Shown piece after piece: positions 1 to 9,045 of a stretch of DNA of 64,000 bases (position 1 is the first letter of the stretch; the number at the start of each line of letters is the position of its first letter). A model generated the notes under the pieces. The model was not told the DNA's origin. It ran no database searches and worked only from the letters and a program-made list of their open reading frames with translations. The DNA is from Tersicoccus solisilvae (lineage in GTDB: Bacteria; Actinomycetota; Actinomycetes; Actinomycetales; Micrococcaceae): the NCBI RefSeq assembly GCF_014643255.1, contig NZ_BMJI01000001.1, positions 545,313-609,312 on the forward strand, given 5' to 3'. A program made the translations under genes and the position numbers.

Positions 1-399
1 TGCCGATCACCTTCAGGTCCTTGGTCACCGCAACGCGCCCCTCTGCTGACCCGGCCTTGCATTGAATGGCAGTCGCGCCGACGACGGTGCCATCAAGGTA
101 AGTGTCGTCGTCCACGGCGACGGCGGCTCCCCCTGGCAGCTCAACACGGGAATCGGTCAGCCGCTCGAGCTTTCCCCAATCGTGGCGAATCGTCCGCCAG
201 GCGCTTGTGAGGGGATCATGGGGCGCGTCTCGGTCGGAACGGCGTGCATCAACGTCTCGAGCCGGTCATACTCCTCGCCATCGAGCAGCGTGAACACCTG
301 CTCGGTGAGTTCGACGACGTGCCGGTAGGTGTGACGGTTCAGGGATCCCGTCGGAATCAGCGGCGCGGCGCGCCGCTCGGACGTCGACCGCCTCTTCAT
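1..399 (-). pseudogene. Frameshifted hypothetical gene, runs off left edge
   Basis: Two reading frames on the minus strand look coding but do not join. From an ATG at 399 the first reads MKRRSTSERRAAPLIP and continues through VVELTEQVFTLLDGEEYDRLETLMHAV, ending in a stop near 157. A second frame, open from about 270 to position 2, reads DPLTSAWRTIRHDWGKLERL and later AVAVDDDTYLDGTVVGATA. It has no start codon after its last stop. The simplest reading is one gene with a frameshift near 235-245; alternatively two gene remnants abut. The first part resembles the C-terminal helices of MarR-family proteins, but this is only a pattern match. No function is assigned. The gene continues beyond the window. 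Confidence 0.3.
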
Positions 400-562
400 G
401 CCCGGTGCCGCCGCCAGGGCATGGCCCGGTGGTTGATGGTCTGTCCTAGGGGGTGATCTTGCGGCAACAACATGCTCACGCACCATGAGCCGCTCTGGCT
501 TATCCTCGTGCGATCCCCGACACGGCCCCATGTAGGGGGCCGTTCGCCTGTACTTCGAAACC

Positions 563-1258
563 TCACCTGACGATCAACACGTCCAGGTGGCGAGGACCGT
601 GAACCCCTTCGACGCGTTCCAGCTCGATGTCGCTCGTTGCCGACGGACCGGAGATCATGGTCGTCGGCCGGACCGGATCGAGCCGGCCGACGGCCTCCGG
701 CACCAGCCCGACGATCGACTCCACCGGAACAAGGCAGATGTGATGATCCGGCACCAGGGAGATGGCGCGCCGGCCCTGGTCGGTGGATCCGTCGAGGAAG
801 ATCGTGCCGGTCTGGGCGACCGAGACCGCACTACTGGTAACCACCGCCCCCACCTGGTCGAGCATGTGCACATCCAGGGGGGCGTCGGCGGAATCGACGA
901 GGCGGCGTGCCTCGGTCTGGAGGCTGGCCAAGGGATGATCTGGTTCGTCCAGTGCCGGCGGGACCACGTACGACGAGGCCCCGGCCAACCGGCGCGCGAC
1001 CGCGGTAGGCAGATCGGCGGTGTCGATCACTTCGACGTCGGCCCGGTAGTCCACGAGGCGGTCCACCAGCAGCTCGACGAGCTCGTCGGGGCTGAGCGAC
1101 GATGAGTGCCGGTAGTCCCGGGGAATGTCCGTCGGTGTCCGTGCCGCTTCCCGAGCGTCGTCGCCGATGGCGGAGCCGTCGTCGGCGAGGGCGTAGCGGA
1201 TCCGTGCCAGCACCGTCTCCCGTGCCGAGGCCGGCCCGTCGTTGGGCTGCTCGCTCAT
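563..1258 (-). CDS. lutC: Lactate utilization protein C (LUD domain)
   Basis: Third gene of the lutABC operon, 231 residues. It belongs to the LUD (DUF162) family, whose members form with LutA and LutB an iron-sulfur-dependent complex that oxidises L-lactate to pyruvate in the cytoplasm. The conserved LUD stretch VGAVVTSSAVSVAQTGTIFLD and the C-terminal ISGPSATSDIELERVEGVHG, typical of LutC, are both present. The ATG at 1258 was chosen because it overlaps the lutB stop in an ATGA arrangement, implying translational coupling. An open frame extends upstream of it but lies inside lutB. The length is normal for the family (about 210-240). Confidence 0.93.
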   Translation of the reverse strand: MSEQPNDGPASARETVLARIRYALADDGSAIGDDAREAARTPTDIPRDYRHSSSLSPDELVELLVDRLVDYRADVEVIDTADLPTAVARRLAGASSYVVPPALDEPDHPLASLQTEARRLVDSADAPLDVHMLDQVGAVVTSSAVSVAQTGTIFLDGSTDQGRRAISLVPDHHICLVPVESIVGLVPEAVGRLDPVRPTTMISGPSATSDIELERVEGVHGPRHLDVLIVR

Positions 1259-2784
1259 GGCTGTTCCTTCCGAGTCCCAGGGTTCCCGTCGTTCGTCTGT
1301 CGTTTCTTCCACCAGGTGTGGAACGACTCCGTGGGAGGGGCGGGGATGTCCCGGCTCGACGTCCAGGCCCCGGCGATGCCGGGCAGTTTCGAGAACTTCC
1401 GGTCCCGGCCGGCGAAGAGGGAGCCCAGCGGCAGGGCGCGCTCGGCGGCGGCCATGCGGCGGCCGTCGCTCATCATCCACTGGGCGCCCTTCAACGCCGT
1501 GTCCAACTGACCCTTCAGAGTGCCTGCCTCCTTCCGCGCCTCGACGTCCTTGCCGCGGAGGTGCACGAGGATCTCAGGGATGTTGATCTTCACGGGACAC
1601 ACGTCGTAGCACGCCCCGCACAGCGAGGACGCGTATGGCAGGGACCCGTTCTCTCCCTGCTCCACCCCGGTGAGCAGCGGCGAGAGGATCGCCCCGATCG
1701 GCCCGGGATAGGTGGAGCCGTAGGCGTGGCCGCCGGTCCGCGAGTACACCGGGCAGACGTTCAGGCACGCCGAGCAACGGATGCAGTGCAGCGCGGACCG
1801 GCCGTCCTCGTCCGCCAGGGCGGCGGTGCGGCCGTTGTCCATGAGAATCACATGCACGTTCTGGGGCCCGTCGCCCGGAGTGACGCCCGTCCACATCGAG
1901 GTGTACGGGTTCATCCGCTCGCCGGTCGAGGAGCGGGGGAGCAGCTGGAGGAACACCTCGAGGTCGGTGTAGGTGGGCAGCAGCTTCTCGATGCCCATCA
2001 CGGTGATCAGCGTCTCGGGGAGCGTCAGGCACATCCGGCCGTTGCCCTCGGACTCGACGACGGTCAGGGTGCCGGTGTCGGCGATGCCGAAGTTGGCGCC
2101 CGAGACGGCGACCTTCGCGGCGAGGAACTTGCGGCGCAGGTGGGTCCGGGCGGCCGCCGCGAGCAACTTCGGGTCGTCGGAGAGCTCGGGATCGATGTCG
2201 GTCATCTCCGCCAGGAAGATCTCCCGGATCTCCCGCCGGTTGCGGTGGATGGCGGGGACGAGGATGTGGCTGGGCGTGTCATGCCCGAGCTGGACGATCA
2301 GCTCGGCCAGGTCCGTCTCGAACGCGTCGATCCCCACGCCTTCGAGGTACTCGTTCATGCCCATCTCCTGGGTGGCCATGGACTTGACCTTGACGACCTC
2401 CCGCCGCCCGTTCGGCAGCACCGGCGCGTACTGCGTGGCCAGCTGTTCGACGATGCGGTTCGCCTCGTCAGCGTCGCGCGCCCAGTGCACGACGCCACCC
2501 CGGGCGATGACGTTCGCCTCGAACTGCTCGAGCAGAGCCGGCAGGTTCGCCATCGTCGCGGCCTTGATGGCCGAGCCCGCGTCCCGCAGGGCCTCCCAGT
2601 CGTCGAGCTCCCCGACGACGGCGGCGCGCTTGGCGCGGATCGTGGAGGTTGCCCGGCCCAGGTTCGCGCGCAGCTGCTCGTTGCCGAGCTCTCGCCCGGC
2701 GTACTGCGGGAACGGTTCGCGTTCGACGATGTTGCCGACGCCGTGTGCGGGGCGAACCCGCGGCATGCCCAGATCGGTGCTCAT
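1255..2784 (-). CDS. lutB: Lactate utilization iron-sulfur protein LutB
   Basis: 509-residue LutB homologue: an N-terminal LUD domain followed by a two-[4Fe-4S] ferredoxin-like region. The cluster ligands are visible as CIRCSACLNVCPV (Cys334, 337, 340, 344) and CGACYDVCPV (Cys389, 392, 396). The C-terminal tail with the WMMSDGRRMAAAERALP-type motif is characteristic of LutB. The ATG at 2784 overlaps the lutA stop by 4 bp and its own stop overlaps the lutC start by 4 bp, so the three genes form one coupled operon. Function by family: electron-transferring subunit of the LutABC L-lactate oxidation complex. Confidence 0.95.
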   Translation of the reverse strand: MSTDLGMPRVRPAHGVGNIVEREPFPQYAGRELGNEQLRANLGRATSTIRAKRAAVVGELDDWEALRDAGSAIKAATMANLPALLEQFEANVIARGGVVHWARDADEANRIVEQLATQYAPVLPNGRREVVKVKSMATQEMGMNEYLEGVGIDAFETDLAELIVQLGHDTPSHILVPAIHRNRREIREIFLAEMTDIDPELSDDPKLLAAAARTHLRRKFLAAKVAVSGANFGIADTGTLTVVESEGNGRMCLTLPETLITVMGIEKLLPTYTDLEVFLQLLPRSSTGERMNPYTSMWTGVTPGDGPQNVHVILMDNGRTAALADEDGRSALHCIRCSACLNVCPVYSRTGGHAYGSTYPGPIGAILSPLLTGVEQGENGSLPYASSLCGACYDVCPVKINIPEILVHLRGKDVEARKEAGTLKGQLDTALKGAQWMMSDGRRMAAAERALPLGSLFAGRDRKFSKLPGIAGAWTSSRDIPAPPTESFHTWWKKRQTNDGNPGTRKEQP

Positions 2785-3581
2785 CGCAGGGCACCTCCCT
2801 GCAGCTGGGCCGCGCCATCGAAGACGAGCGGGTCCTCCCGGGTGCTGGCGAGCACTTGCGCCAGGTGCACCGTGCCGACGTCGGTGTGCTGGCGGGACAG
2901 GCCGCCGCCCATGTGCATCAGGCAGGACGCATCGCCGCCAGCGCACAGGGAGGCCCCGGTCGCGACCACGTTGGCCACCTTGTCGTCCAGCATCGCCGTG
3001 GATACGGCAGCGTTCTTCACCGAGAACGTGCCGCCGAACCCGCAGCACTCCTCCGCCTGCGGCAGGGGATTCACCTCGATCCCTTCGACGCTGCGCAACA
3101 GATCCAGCTGCCGGTCCCCGAGCCGGAGCAGGCGCATCCCGTGGCAGGACGGGTGGTAGGTGATTCGGTGGGGGAACCAGGAACCGAGCTGCGCGGCCGC
3201 GTCGGTGACACCGAGGACGTCGGTGAGCAGGGCCGACAGCTCATAGGTGCCGCGGCCGATCGTCTCCGCCCGCGCCGCCAGGTCCTCGTCGCCGGCGCGG
3301 CGGGCCATCTGCGCGTGCTGGTGCTTGACGGAGGCGACGCAGGAGCCCGACGGTGCGACGGCGACGTCCCACTCCGCTGCCTCGAACGCCCGCACGTGAT
3401 TGCGGATGACCGGCACGGACGCGTCCGCGTAGCCGGAGTTGACGTGCATCTGGCCGCAGCAGGCCTGCCCGGCGGGGAAGACGACCTCGTGGCCGAGCCG
3501 CTCCAGAATGTTCACGGTCGCGACGGCGACCTGGGGGTACATGGCGTCCACGATGCACGTGGCGAACAGGGCGATTCTCAT
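2781..3581 (-). CDS. lutA: Lactate utilization protein LutA (CCG-domain, Fe-S)
   Basis: 266-residue cysteine-rich protein, first gene of lutABC. It carries the two CCG-type repeats typical of LutA/GlpC C-terminal regions: QACCGQMHVN early and EECCGFGGTFSVKN late, plus HPSCHGMRLL between them. These bind a non-canonical iron-sulfur cluster. With LutB and LutC it converts L-lactate to pyruvate, feeding the pyruvate carboxylase gene encoded on the other side of lldP. The gene starts 35 nt from an LldR-like operator and just beyond the divergent lut promoter, so it is probably repressed in the absence of lactate. Confidence 0.94.
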   Translation of the reverse strand: MRIALFATCIVDAMYPQVAVATVNILERLGHEVVFPAGQACCGQMHVNSGYADASVPVIRNHVRAFEAAEWDVAVAPSGSCVASVKHQHAQMARRAGDEDLAARAETIGRGTYELSALLTDVLGVTDAAAQLGSWFPHRITYHPSCHGMRLLRLGDRQLDLLRSVEGIEVNPLPQAEECCGFGGTFSVKNAAVSTAMLDDKVANVVATGASLCAGGDASCLMHMGGGLSRQHTDVGTVHLAQVLASTREDPLVFDGAAQLQGGALR

Positions 3582-3614
3582 CGGCGGCCTCCCAGCAGCT
3601 GGATCCCGTTCATG

Positions 3615-3625
3615 TGGTCAGACCA
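3615..3625. promoter_or_regulatory. LldR-type operator 1 (lut side)
   Basis: The 11-bp palindrome TGGTCAGACCA (5-bp arms around a central A). It matches the TNGTNNNACNA pattern bound by FadR-subfamily GntR lactate regulators such as LldR. It touches the lutA -10 box. No LldR gene lies within the window, so the regulator must be encoded elsewhere. Confidence 0.65.
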
Positions 3626-3653
3626 TCGTAGGTGGGATACTTCACAATGGCAA
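3625..3653 (-). promoter_or_regulatory. lutABC promoter
   Basis: On the minus strand TTGCCA (3653-3648) is separated by exactly 17 bp from TACGAT (3630-3625), a good sigma-70-type promoter reading into lutA. The first LldR-like operator (3615-3625) begins at the end of the -10 box, where a bound repressor would block transcription. The promoter interleaves with the divergent lldP promoter on the other strand. Confidence 0.6.
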
Positions 3654-3669
3654 GAGTGTGAGCTACACT
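3641..3669 (+). promoter_or_regulatory. lldP promoter
   Basis: TTCACA (3641-3646), a 17-bp spacer, then TACACT (3664-3669): five and four matches to the consensus boxes. Transcription would start at about 3676, inside the tandem operators at 3673-3697. This arrangement fits repression by a lactate-responsive GntR protein. Confidence 0.65.
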
Positions 3670-3672
3670 ACA

Positions 3673-3697
3673 TGGTCAGACCATAGTGGTCAGACCA
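3673..3697. promoter_or_regulatory. Tandem LldR-type operators 2 and 3 (lldP side)
   Basis: Two further exact copies of TGGTCAGACCA at 3673-3683 and 3687-3697, offset 14 bp. They lie immediately downstream of the lldP -10 box and cover the expected transcription start. Together with operator 1, which is 58 bp upstream, they could support cooperative binding or looping that silences both divergent promoters. Confidence 0.65.
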
Positions 3698-3754
3698 CCT
3701 GGAAAGGTGGATCGCCGTCTCGACCGGGGCGGCTCCTGGCAGAAAGGTACATCC

Positions 3755-5416
3755 ATGTTCACTCCCGTGACCGACCCGGTCGCGAACAGCGTGCCGCTGT
3801 CCGCGCTGATCGCGTTGATCCCCCTGGTTGTGTTCTTCATCCTGCTCGCCGTGGTGAAGGTCCGGGCGCACGTCGCCGGGCTCGCGGCCCTGGTGACCGC
3901 TTTGATCGTGGCGGTCGCGGCGTTCGGGATGCCGGTCGACCTGGCGCTGCTGGCCGGCACGGAAGGTGCGGTGTTCGGTGCTCACCCGGTGCTGTGGATC
4001 GTGATCATGGCGATCTGGCTGTACCAGGTCACGGTGCTCTCCGGCCGGTTCGATGACCTGCGGCGGGTCTTCGACATGATCGGCGGCGGCGACGTGCGGG
4101 TGCAGGCCATCCTCATCGCCTTCTGCTTCGGCGGCATGCTGGAGGCCCTCGCCGGCTTCGGCGCCCCGGTCGCCATCACGGCCACGATGCTGGTCGCCCT
4201 CGGGATCTCCCCACTGAAGGCAGCCTGCGCCGTGCTGTTGGCCAACACCGCCCCGGTCGCCTTCGGTGCGGTCGCCATCCCGATCACGACCGCGGGCAGC
4301 CTCACCGGATTGGACCCCGCCCACATCGGCGCCGTCGTCGGCCGGCAGGCGCCCCTGCTGGCGGTCATCGTCCCGCTGATCCTGCTCTTCATCCTCGATG
4401 GCCGCCGCGGCGTGAAGGACGCCTGGCCGATCGCATTGGGCACCGGCGTCGCGTTCGGCGTGGCGCAGTTCCTGTGCTCGAACTTCTTCTCGTACGAGCT
4501 GACCGACATCGTCGCCTCCCTCGTCGGGCTCGCCGCCGCCGTCCTGATCCTGCGTGTCTACACCCCACGCGGCCGCGACCAGGCGCGTGAACGGCTCGGC
4601 ATCGCCACCGTCAAGACGGGCGAGTCGCTCTCCTCAGGCCGCATCGTCATGGCCCTGTTCCCGTACCTGCTCGTCATCGTGATCTTCGGGATCGCCAAGC
4701 TGTGGAAGCTCGGCGTGAACATCCCGGCCGCCCTGGCGGCGACGGACGTGAAGATCCCGTGGCCCGGCCTGTCCGAGCGCCTCGTCGACGCCGCCGGCAA
4801 GCCGCTCAGCTCCACCACCTACACCTTCACCTGGCTCTCGAGCCCCGGCACGTTGCTGCTGATCACGGGTCTGATCGTCGCCCTGGTGTACTCCCTGAAC
4901 GACGACGGCGGGCGCTTTCGGCTGCCTTTCGGCACCGCGATCCGCGAGATCGGGGTCACGGTTTACCGGATGCGGTGGGCCGCGGCGACCATCCTCCTCG
5001 TGCTCGCCCTGGCCTACGTGATGAACCTGTCCGGCCAGACGGTCACCATCGGCGTGTGGCTGGCGGGGACGGGCGGCTTCTTCGCCTTCCTCTCACCCAT
5101 CCTCGGCTGGCTGGGCACCGCGGTCACGGGGTCGGACACCTCCGCGAACGCCCTGTTCGCCAAGCTGCAGCAGACCGCCGGCGTGAACGCCGGCATCGAC
5201 CCGAACCTGCTGGTGGCGGCCAACACCACCGGCGGTGTCGTCGGCAAGCTGATCAGCCCGCAGAACCTGGCCATCGCCGCCACGTCGGTGCAGCTGGACG
5301 GGCAGGAGGGCACCATCTTGCGCAAGGTGGTCGGGTGGTCCGCCGGGCTGCTGCTCGTGCTGTGTGTCCTGGTCTTCCTGCAGTCCACGCCGGTCCTGGG
5401 TTGGATGCTTCCCTGA
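3755..5416 (+). CDS. lldP: L-lactate permease (LctP family)
   Basis: 553-residue polytopic membrane protein of the LctP/LldP family, which imports L-lactate (and often glycolate) by proton symport. Many hydrophobic segments run through the protein, starting with SALIALIPLVVFFILLAVVKV. Family signatures such as FCFGGMLEALAGFGAPVAITA and the late GWLGTAVTGSDTSANALFAKLQ are present. The ATG at 3755 was preferred over the upstream in-frame start because AGAAAGG lies at the right distance and the protein then begins like other LctP members. It is divergent from lutABC under shared operators, which fits co-induction by lactate. Confidence 0.95.
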   Translation: MFTPVTDPVANSVPLSALIALIPLVVFFILLAVVKVRAHVAGLAALVTALIVAVAAFGMPVDLALLAGTEGAVFGAHPVLWIVIMAIWLYQVTVLSGRFDDLRRVFDMIGGGDVRVQAILIAFCFGGMLEALAGFGAPVAITATMLVALGISPLKAACAVLLANTAPVAFGAVAIPITTAGSLTGLDPAHIGAVVGRQAPLLAVIVPLILLFILDGRRGVKDAWPIALGTGVAFGVAQFLCSNFFSYELTDIVASLVGLAAAVLILRVYTPRGRDQARERLGIATVKTGESLSSGRIVMALFPYLLVIVIFGIAKLWKLGVNIPAALAATDVKIPWPGLSERLVDAAGKPLSSTTYTFTWLSSPGTLLLITGLIVALVYSLNDDGGRFRLPFGTAIREIGVTVYRMRWAAATILLVLALAYVMNLSGQTVTIGVWLAGTGGFFAFLSPILGWLGTAVTGSDTSANALFAKLQQTAGVNAGIDPNLLVAANTTGGVVGKLISPQNLAIAATSVQLDGQEGTILRKVVGWSAGLLLVLCVLVFLQSTPVLGWMLP

Positions 5417-5490
5417 CCTGCTCCACTGCACCTCCTCGCTCCATCCACGACTCAGCGCCGGCACCGGGCCAGGCGCGGAATTGAGGCAGC

Positions 5491-8400
5491 ATGTTCTCCA
5501 AGATCCTGGTCGCCAACCGCGGTGAGATCGCCATCCGCGCGTTCCGTGCGGCTTACGAGCTCGGCATCAAGACCGTGGCGGTCTTTCCGTACGAGGACCG
5601 CAACTCCATCCATCGGCAGAAGGCCGACGAGGCCTATCAGATCGGGGAGGAGGGCCACCCCGTTCGGGCCTACCTCGACGTCGATGAGATCATCCGCGTG
5701 GCACGGGAATCCGAGGCGGACGCCATCTACCCCGGCTACGGTTTCCTCTCCGAGAACCCCGATCTGGCGCGTGCCGCCGAAGCTGCCGGTATCACCTTCA
5801 TCGGACCGCGGGCGGACATCCTCGAACTGGCGGGAAACAAGGTCGCCGCCCTCCAGGCCGCGAAACGGGCCGGCATTCCCACCCTGGAGTCTTCCGCGCC
5901 GTCCGCGGACCCTGCGGCCCTGCTCGAGGAGGCCGACCGGATCGGCTTCCCGATCTTCGTCAAGGCCGTCGCCGGCGGCGGCGGTCGCGGCATGCGCCGG
6001 GTCGAGACGCCGGCGGAACTGCCGGACGCACTGGCCGCGGCCATGCGAGAGGCGGACACCGCGTTCGGGGATCCCACCGTCTTCCTCGAACAAGCAGTGT
6101 TGCGACCCCGGCACATCGAGGTGCAGATCCTCGCCGACACCCACGGCGAGACCGTCCACCTGTTCGAGCGGGACTGCTCCGTGCAGCGGCGTCATCAGAA
6201 GGTCATCGAGATCGCCCCCGCCCCGAACCTGGACGAGGACATCCGCCAGGCGCTGCATCGGGACGCGGTGAAATTCGCCCGGGAACTGGGCTACGTCAAC
6301 GCCGGCACGGTCGAGTTCCTCGTCGACACCGCCGGCGACCGGGCCGGCGAACACGTCTTCATCGAGATGAACCCCCGCATCCAGGTCGAGCACACCGTGA
6401 CCGAAGAGATCACCGACGTCGACCTGGTCCAATCCCAGCTGCGGATCGCGGCCGGGGAATCCCTCGCCGACCTGGGCATCAGCCAGGACGGCCTGACCGT
6501 ACGCGGAACCGCGCTGCAGTGCCGGATCACCACCGAGGACCCCGCCAACGGGTTCCGCCCCGACGTCGGCAGGATCACCGGCTACCGGTCCGCAGGCGGC
6601 GCCGGCATCCGTCTGGACAGCGGCACCGTCTACTCCGGGGCGGAGATCTCCCCGCACTTCGACTCCATGCTGGTCAAACTCATCTGCCGGGGCCGGGACC
6701 ACAGCATGGCCGTCCACCGGGCGCAGCGGGCTCTGGCCGAATTCCGCATCCGCGGGGTCGCCACCAACATTCAGTTCCTCCAGGCCGTGCTGGCCGATCC
6801 CGAGTTCCTGGCCGGGAACGTGGCCACCGACTTCATCGAACGCCGGCCCGAGCTGCTCCAGGCGCGCGTGTCGGCCGACCGAGCAACCAAAGCCCTCACC
6901 TGGCTGGCCGAGACCACGGTCAACCGGCCCAACGGCCCCCGGATCGAGGGCATCGACCCGCGCGAGAAGCTCCCGCACCACCCTGGCGACAAGCGAGACG
7001 AGCCCCTCCGGTCCCCGTTCGACGGACCGTCCACGCACACCCCGCCGGCGGGCTGGCGGCAGAAGCTGACCGAGCTGGGCCCCGAGGGCTTCGCCCGGGC
7101 CCTGCGGGACCAGGTGCCGGTCGCCGTCACGTCCACCACCTTCCGGGACGCGCACCAGTCACTGCTCGCGACCCGGGTCCGCACGCGCGACCTGCTCGCC
7201 GCCGCTCCGGCCTACGCGCATACCCTGCCCCAGCTGCTCTCCGTCGAGGCCTGGGGTGGAGCCACCTACGACGTGGCGCTCCGGTTCCTCGGCGAAGACC
7301 CGTGGGAACGACTGAGGCTGCTGCGCGAAGCGATGCCCAACATTCCCCTCCAGATGTTGCTGCGCGGCCGCAACACCGTCGGCTACACCCCGTACCCCAC
7401 CGAGGTCACCGACGCGTTCGTCGCCGAAGCGGCCGCGACCGGCGTGGACATCTTCCGCATCTTCGACGCCCTGAACGACGTCGACCAGATGCGCCCGGCG
7501 ATCGACGCGGTCCGGGCCACCGGGACCGCGGTCGCCGAAGTGGCCCTGTGCTACACCGGGGACCTGCTCAACCCGGGCGAGCAGACCTACACGTTGGGCT
7601 ACTACCTCGATCTCGCCGACCGGTGCGTCGCCGCGGGCGCGCACATCCTGGCGATCAAAGACATGGCGGGGCTGCTGCGACCCCAAGCCGCCGCCCGGCT
7701 CGTCACCGCCCTGCGGGACCGGTTCGATCTGCCGGTCCACCTGCACACCCACGACACAGCCGGTGGACAACTGGCCACCCTGATGGCCGCGATCGACGCC
7801 GGCGTCGACGCCGTCGACGTCGCCGACGCCTCCATGGCCGGGACCACCTCCCAGGTCCCCGCCTCCGCGCTCGTGGCCGCCCTGGAACACACCGAACGCG
7901 ACACGGGTATCCCGCTGGACGCCGCCGCAGCCCTGGAGCCGTACTGGGAGACCGTGCGGAAGATCTACGCCCCATTCGAATCCGGGCTGACCGCCCCTAC
8001 CGGCCGGGTGTATCGACACGAGATCCCCGGTGGGCAGCTCTCCAACCTGCGCCAACAGGCCATCGCCCTGGGCCTGGGGGAGAAGTTCGAGGCCATCGAG
8101 GACATGTACACGGCCGCGAACACCATCCTCGGCGGACTGGTCAAGGTCACCCCCTCCTCCAAGGTCGTCGGAGACCTGGCCCTGCAGCTGGTGGGGATGG
8201 GGGTGGACCCCGCGGAATTCGAAGCCAACCCCCAGAACTTCGACATCCCCGACTCGGTCACCAACTTCCTGGCCGGGGAACTGGGCACCCCGCCCGCGGG
8301 GTGGCCCGAGCCGTTCCGCACCAAGGCCCTCCAGGGCCGAACGGTGAAGGTCGGCGTCACCGACCTGAATCCGGAAGACGCCGACGCGCTGCACGGTGAC

Positions 8401-8943
8401 TCGGCCACCCGCCGCGCCGCACTGAACCGGTTGCTCTTCCCCGGACCCACCCGCGACTTCGACGCCAGCCAGGAAGCCTACGGGGACGTCTCGGTCCTGC
8501 ACACCCGCGACTTCCTGTACGGGCTGACCGCCGACCACGAGCACGTCATCTCCCTGGGCAAAGGCGTGCGGCTCCTGGTCACCTTGCAAGCCATCTCGGA
8601 GCCCGACGACAAAGGCATGCGGACCGTGATGGTCACCCTCAACGGTCAACCCCGGACGATCGAGGTGCGAGACACCTCCATCACATCCTCTACGCCGGAG
8701 GCCGAAAGGGCCGATCCCACCAATCCCGGCCACGTCGCCGCTCCCTTCGCCGGGGCCGTCACCATCACAGCAACCGTCGGCGACACCATCGCCGCCGGTG
8801 GCCAGGTCGCAACCATCGAGGCAATGAAAATGGAAGCTTCCATCACCACGCCCACCGGTGGAATCGTCAAACGCATCACCATCGACGGAGTTGCGCAGGT
8901 CAGCGGAGGGGACCTGCTGGTCGAACTGGAACCCGCACCATGA
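5491..8943 (+). CDS. pyc: Pyruvate carboxylase
   Basis: 1150-residue single-chain pyruvate carboxylase: biotin- and ATP-dependent carboxylation of pyruvate to oxaloacetate in the cytoplasm. The biotin carboxylase domain (about 1-455) starts with KILVANRGEIAIRAFRAA and has the ATP-grasp loop VKAVAGGGGRGMRRV. The carboxyltransferase domain (about 530-800) begins after VTSTTFRDAHQSLLATR. The PYC/OADA domain follows, and a C-terminal biotinyl domain holds the AMKME motif with the biotin-accepting lysine near 1113. The start has a TTGAGG ribosome site. It lies 74 nt after lldP on the same strand with no obvious terminator between, so lactate may co-induce it for anaplerosis. Confidence 0.97.
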   Translation: MFSKILVANRGEIAIRAFRAAYELGIKTVAVFPYEDRNSIHRQKADEAYQIGEEGHPVRAYLDVDEIIRVARESEADAIYPGYGFLSENPDLARAAEAAGITFIGPRADILELAGNKVAALQAAKRAGIPTLESSAPSADPAALLEEADRIGFPIFVKAVAGGGGRGMRRVETPAELPDALAAAMREADTAFGDPTVFLEQAVLRPRHIEVQILADTHGETVHLFERDCSVQRRHQKVIEIAPAPNLDEDIRQALHRDAVKFARELGYVNAGTVEFLVDTAGDRAGEHVFIEMNPRIQVEHTVTEEITDVDLVQSQLRIAAGESLADLGISQDGLTVRGTALQCRITTEDPANGFRPDVGRITGYRSAGGAGIRLDSGTVYSGAEISPHFDSMLVKLICRGRDHSMAVHRAQRALAEFRIRGVATNIQFLQAVLADPEFLAGNVATDFIERRPELLQARVSADRATKALTWLAETTVNRPNGPRIEGIDPREKLPHHPGDKRDEPLRSPFDGPSTHTPPAGWRQKLTELGPEGFARALRDQVPVAVTSTTFRDAHQSLLATRVRTRDLLAAAPAYAHTLPQLLSVEAWGGATYDVALRFLGEDPWERLRLLREAMPNIPLQMLLRGRNTVGYTPYPTEVTDAFVAEAAATGVDIFRIFDALNDVDQMRPAIDAVRATGTAVAEVALCYTGDLLNPGEQTYTLGYYLDLADRCVAAGAHILAIKDMAGLLRPQAAARLVTALRDRFDLPVHLHTHDTAGGQLATLMAAIDAGVDAVDVADASMAGTTSQVPASALVAALEHTERDTGIPLDAAAALEPYWETVRKIYAPFESGLTAPTGRVYRHEIPGGQLSNLRQQAIALGLGEKFEAIEDMYTAANTILGGLVKVTPSSKVVGDLALQLVGMGVDPAEFEANPQNFDIPDSVTNFLAGELGTPPAGWPEPFRTKALQGRTVKVGVTDLNPEDADALHGDSATRRAALNRLLFPGPTRDFDASQEAYGDVSVLHTRDFLYGLTADHEHVISLGKGVRLLVTLQAISEPDDKGMRTVMVTLNGQPRTIEVRDTSITSSTPEAERADPTNPGHVAAPFAGAVTITATVGDTIAAGGQVATIEAMKMEASITTPTGGIVKRITIDGVAQVSGGDLLVELEPAP

Positions 8944-9045
8944 GGGAACAAGGCTCGACCCGTGGCCTACGCGGACGCTCTACAAGCGAACGGCCCATCT
9001 GCCGGCGACATGCCTCCATGCAACAGCGAACCCCATAATCGAGAG

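Noticed and set aside
1102..3163. Long open frames on the plus strand opposite lutA, lutB and lutC
   Set aside because: They are antisense shadows of real genes in high-GC DNA; their translations are Arg/Pro/Gly-rich with no family features.
5452..8733. Very long minus-strand frames opposite pyruvate carboxylase
   Set aside because: GC3-driven shadows; the plus-strand product matches pyruvate carboxylase end to end.
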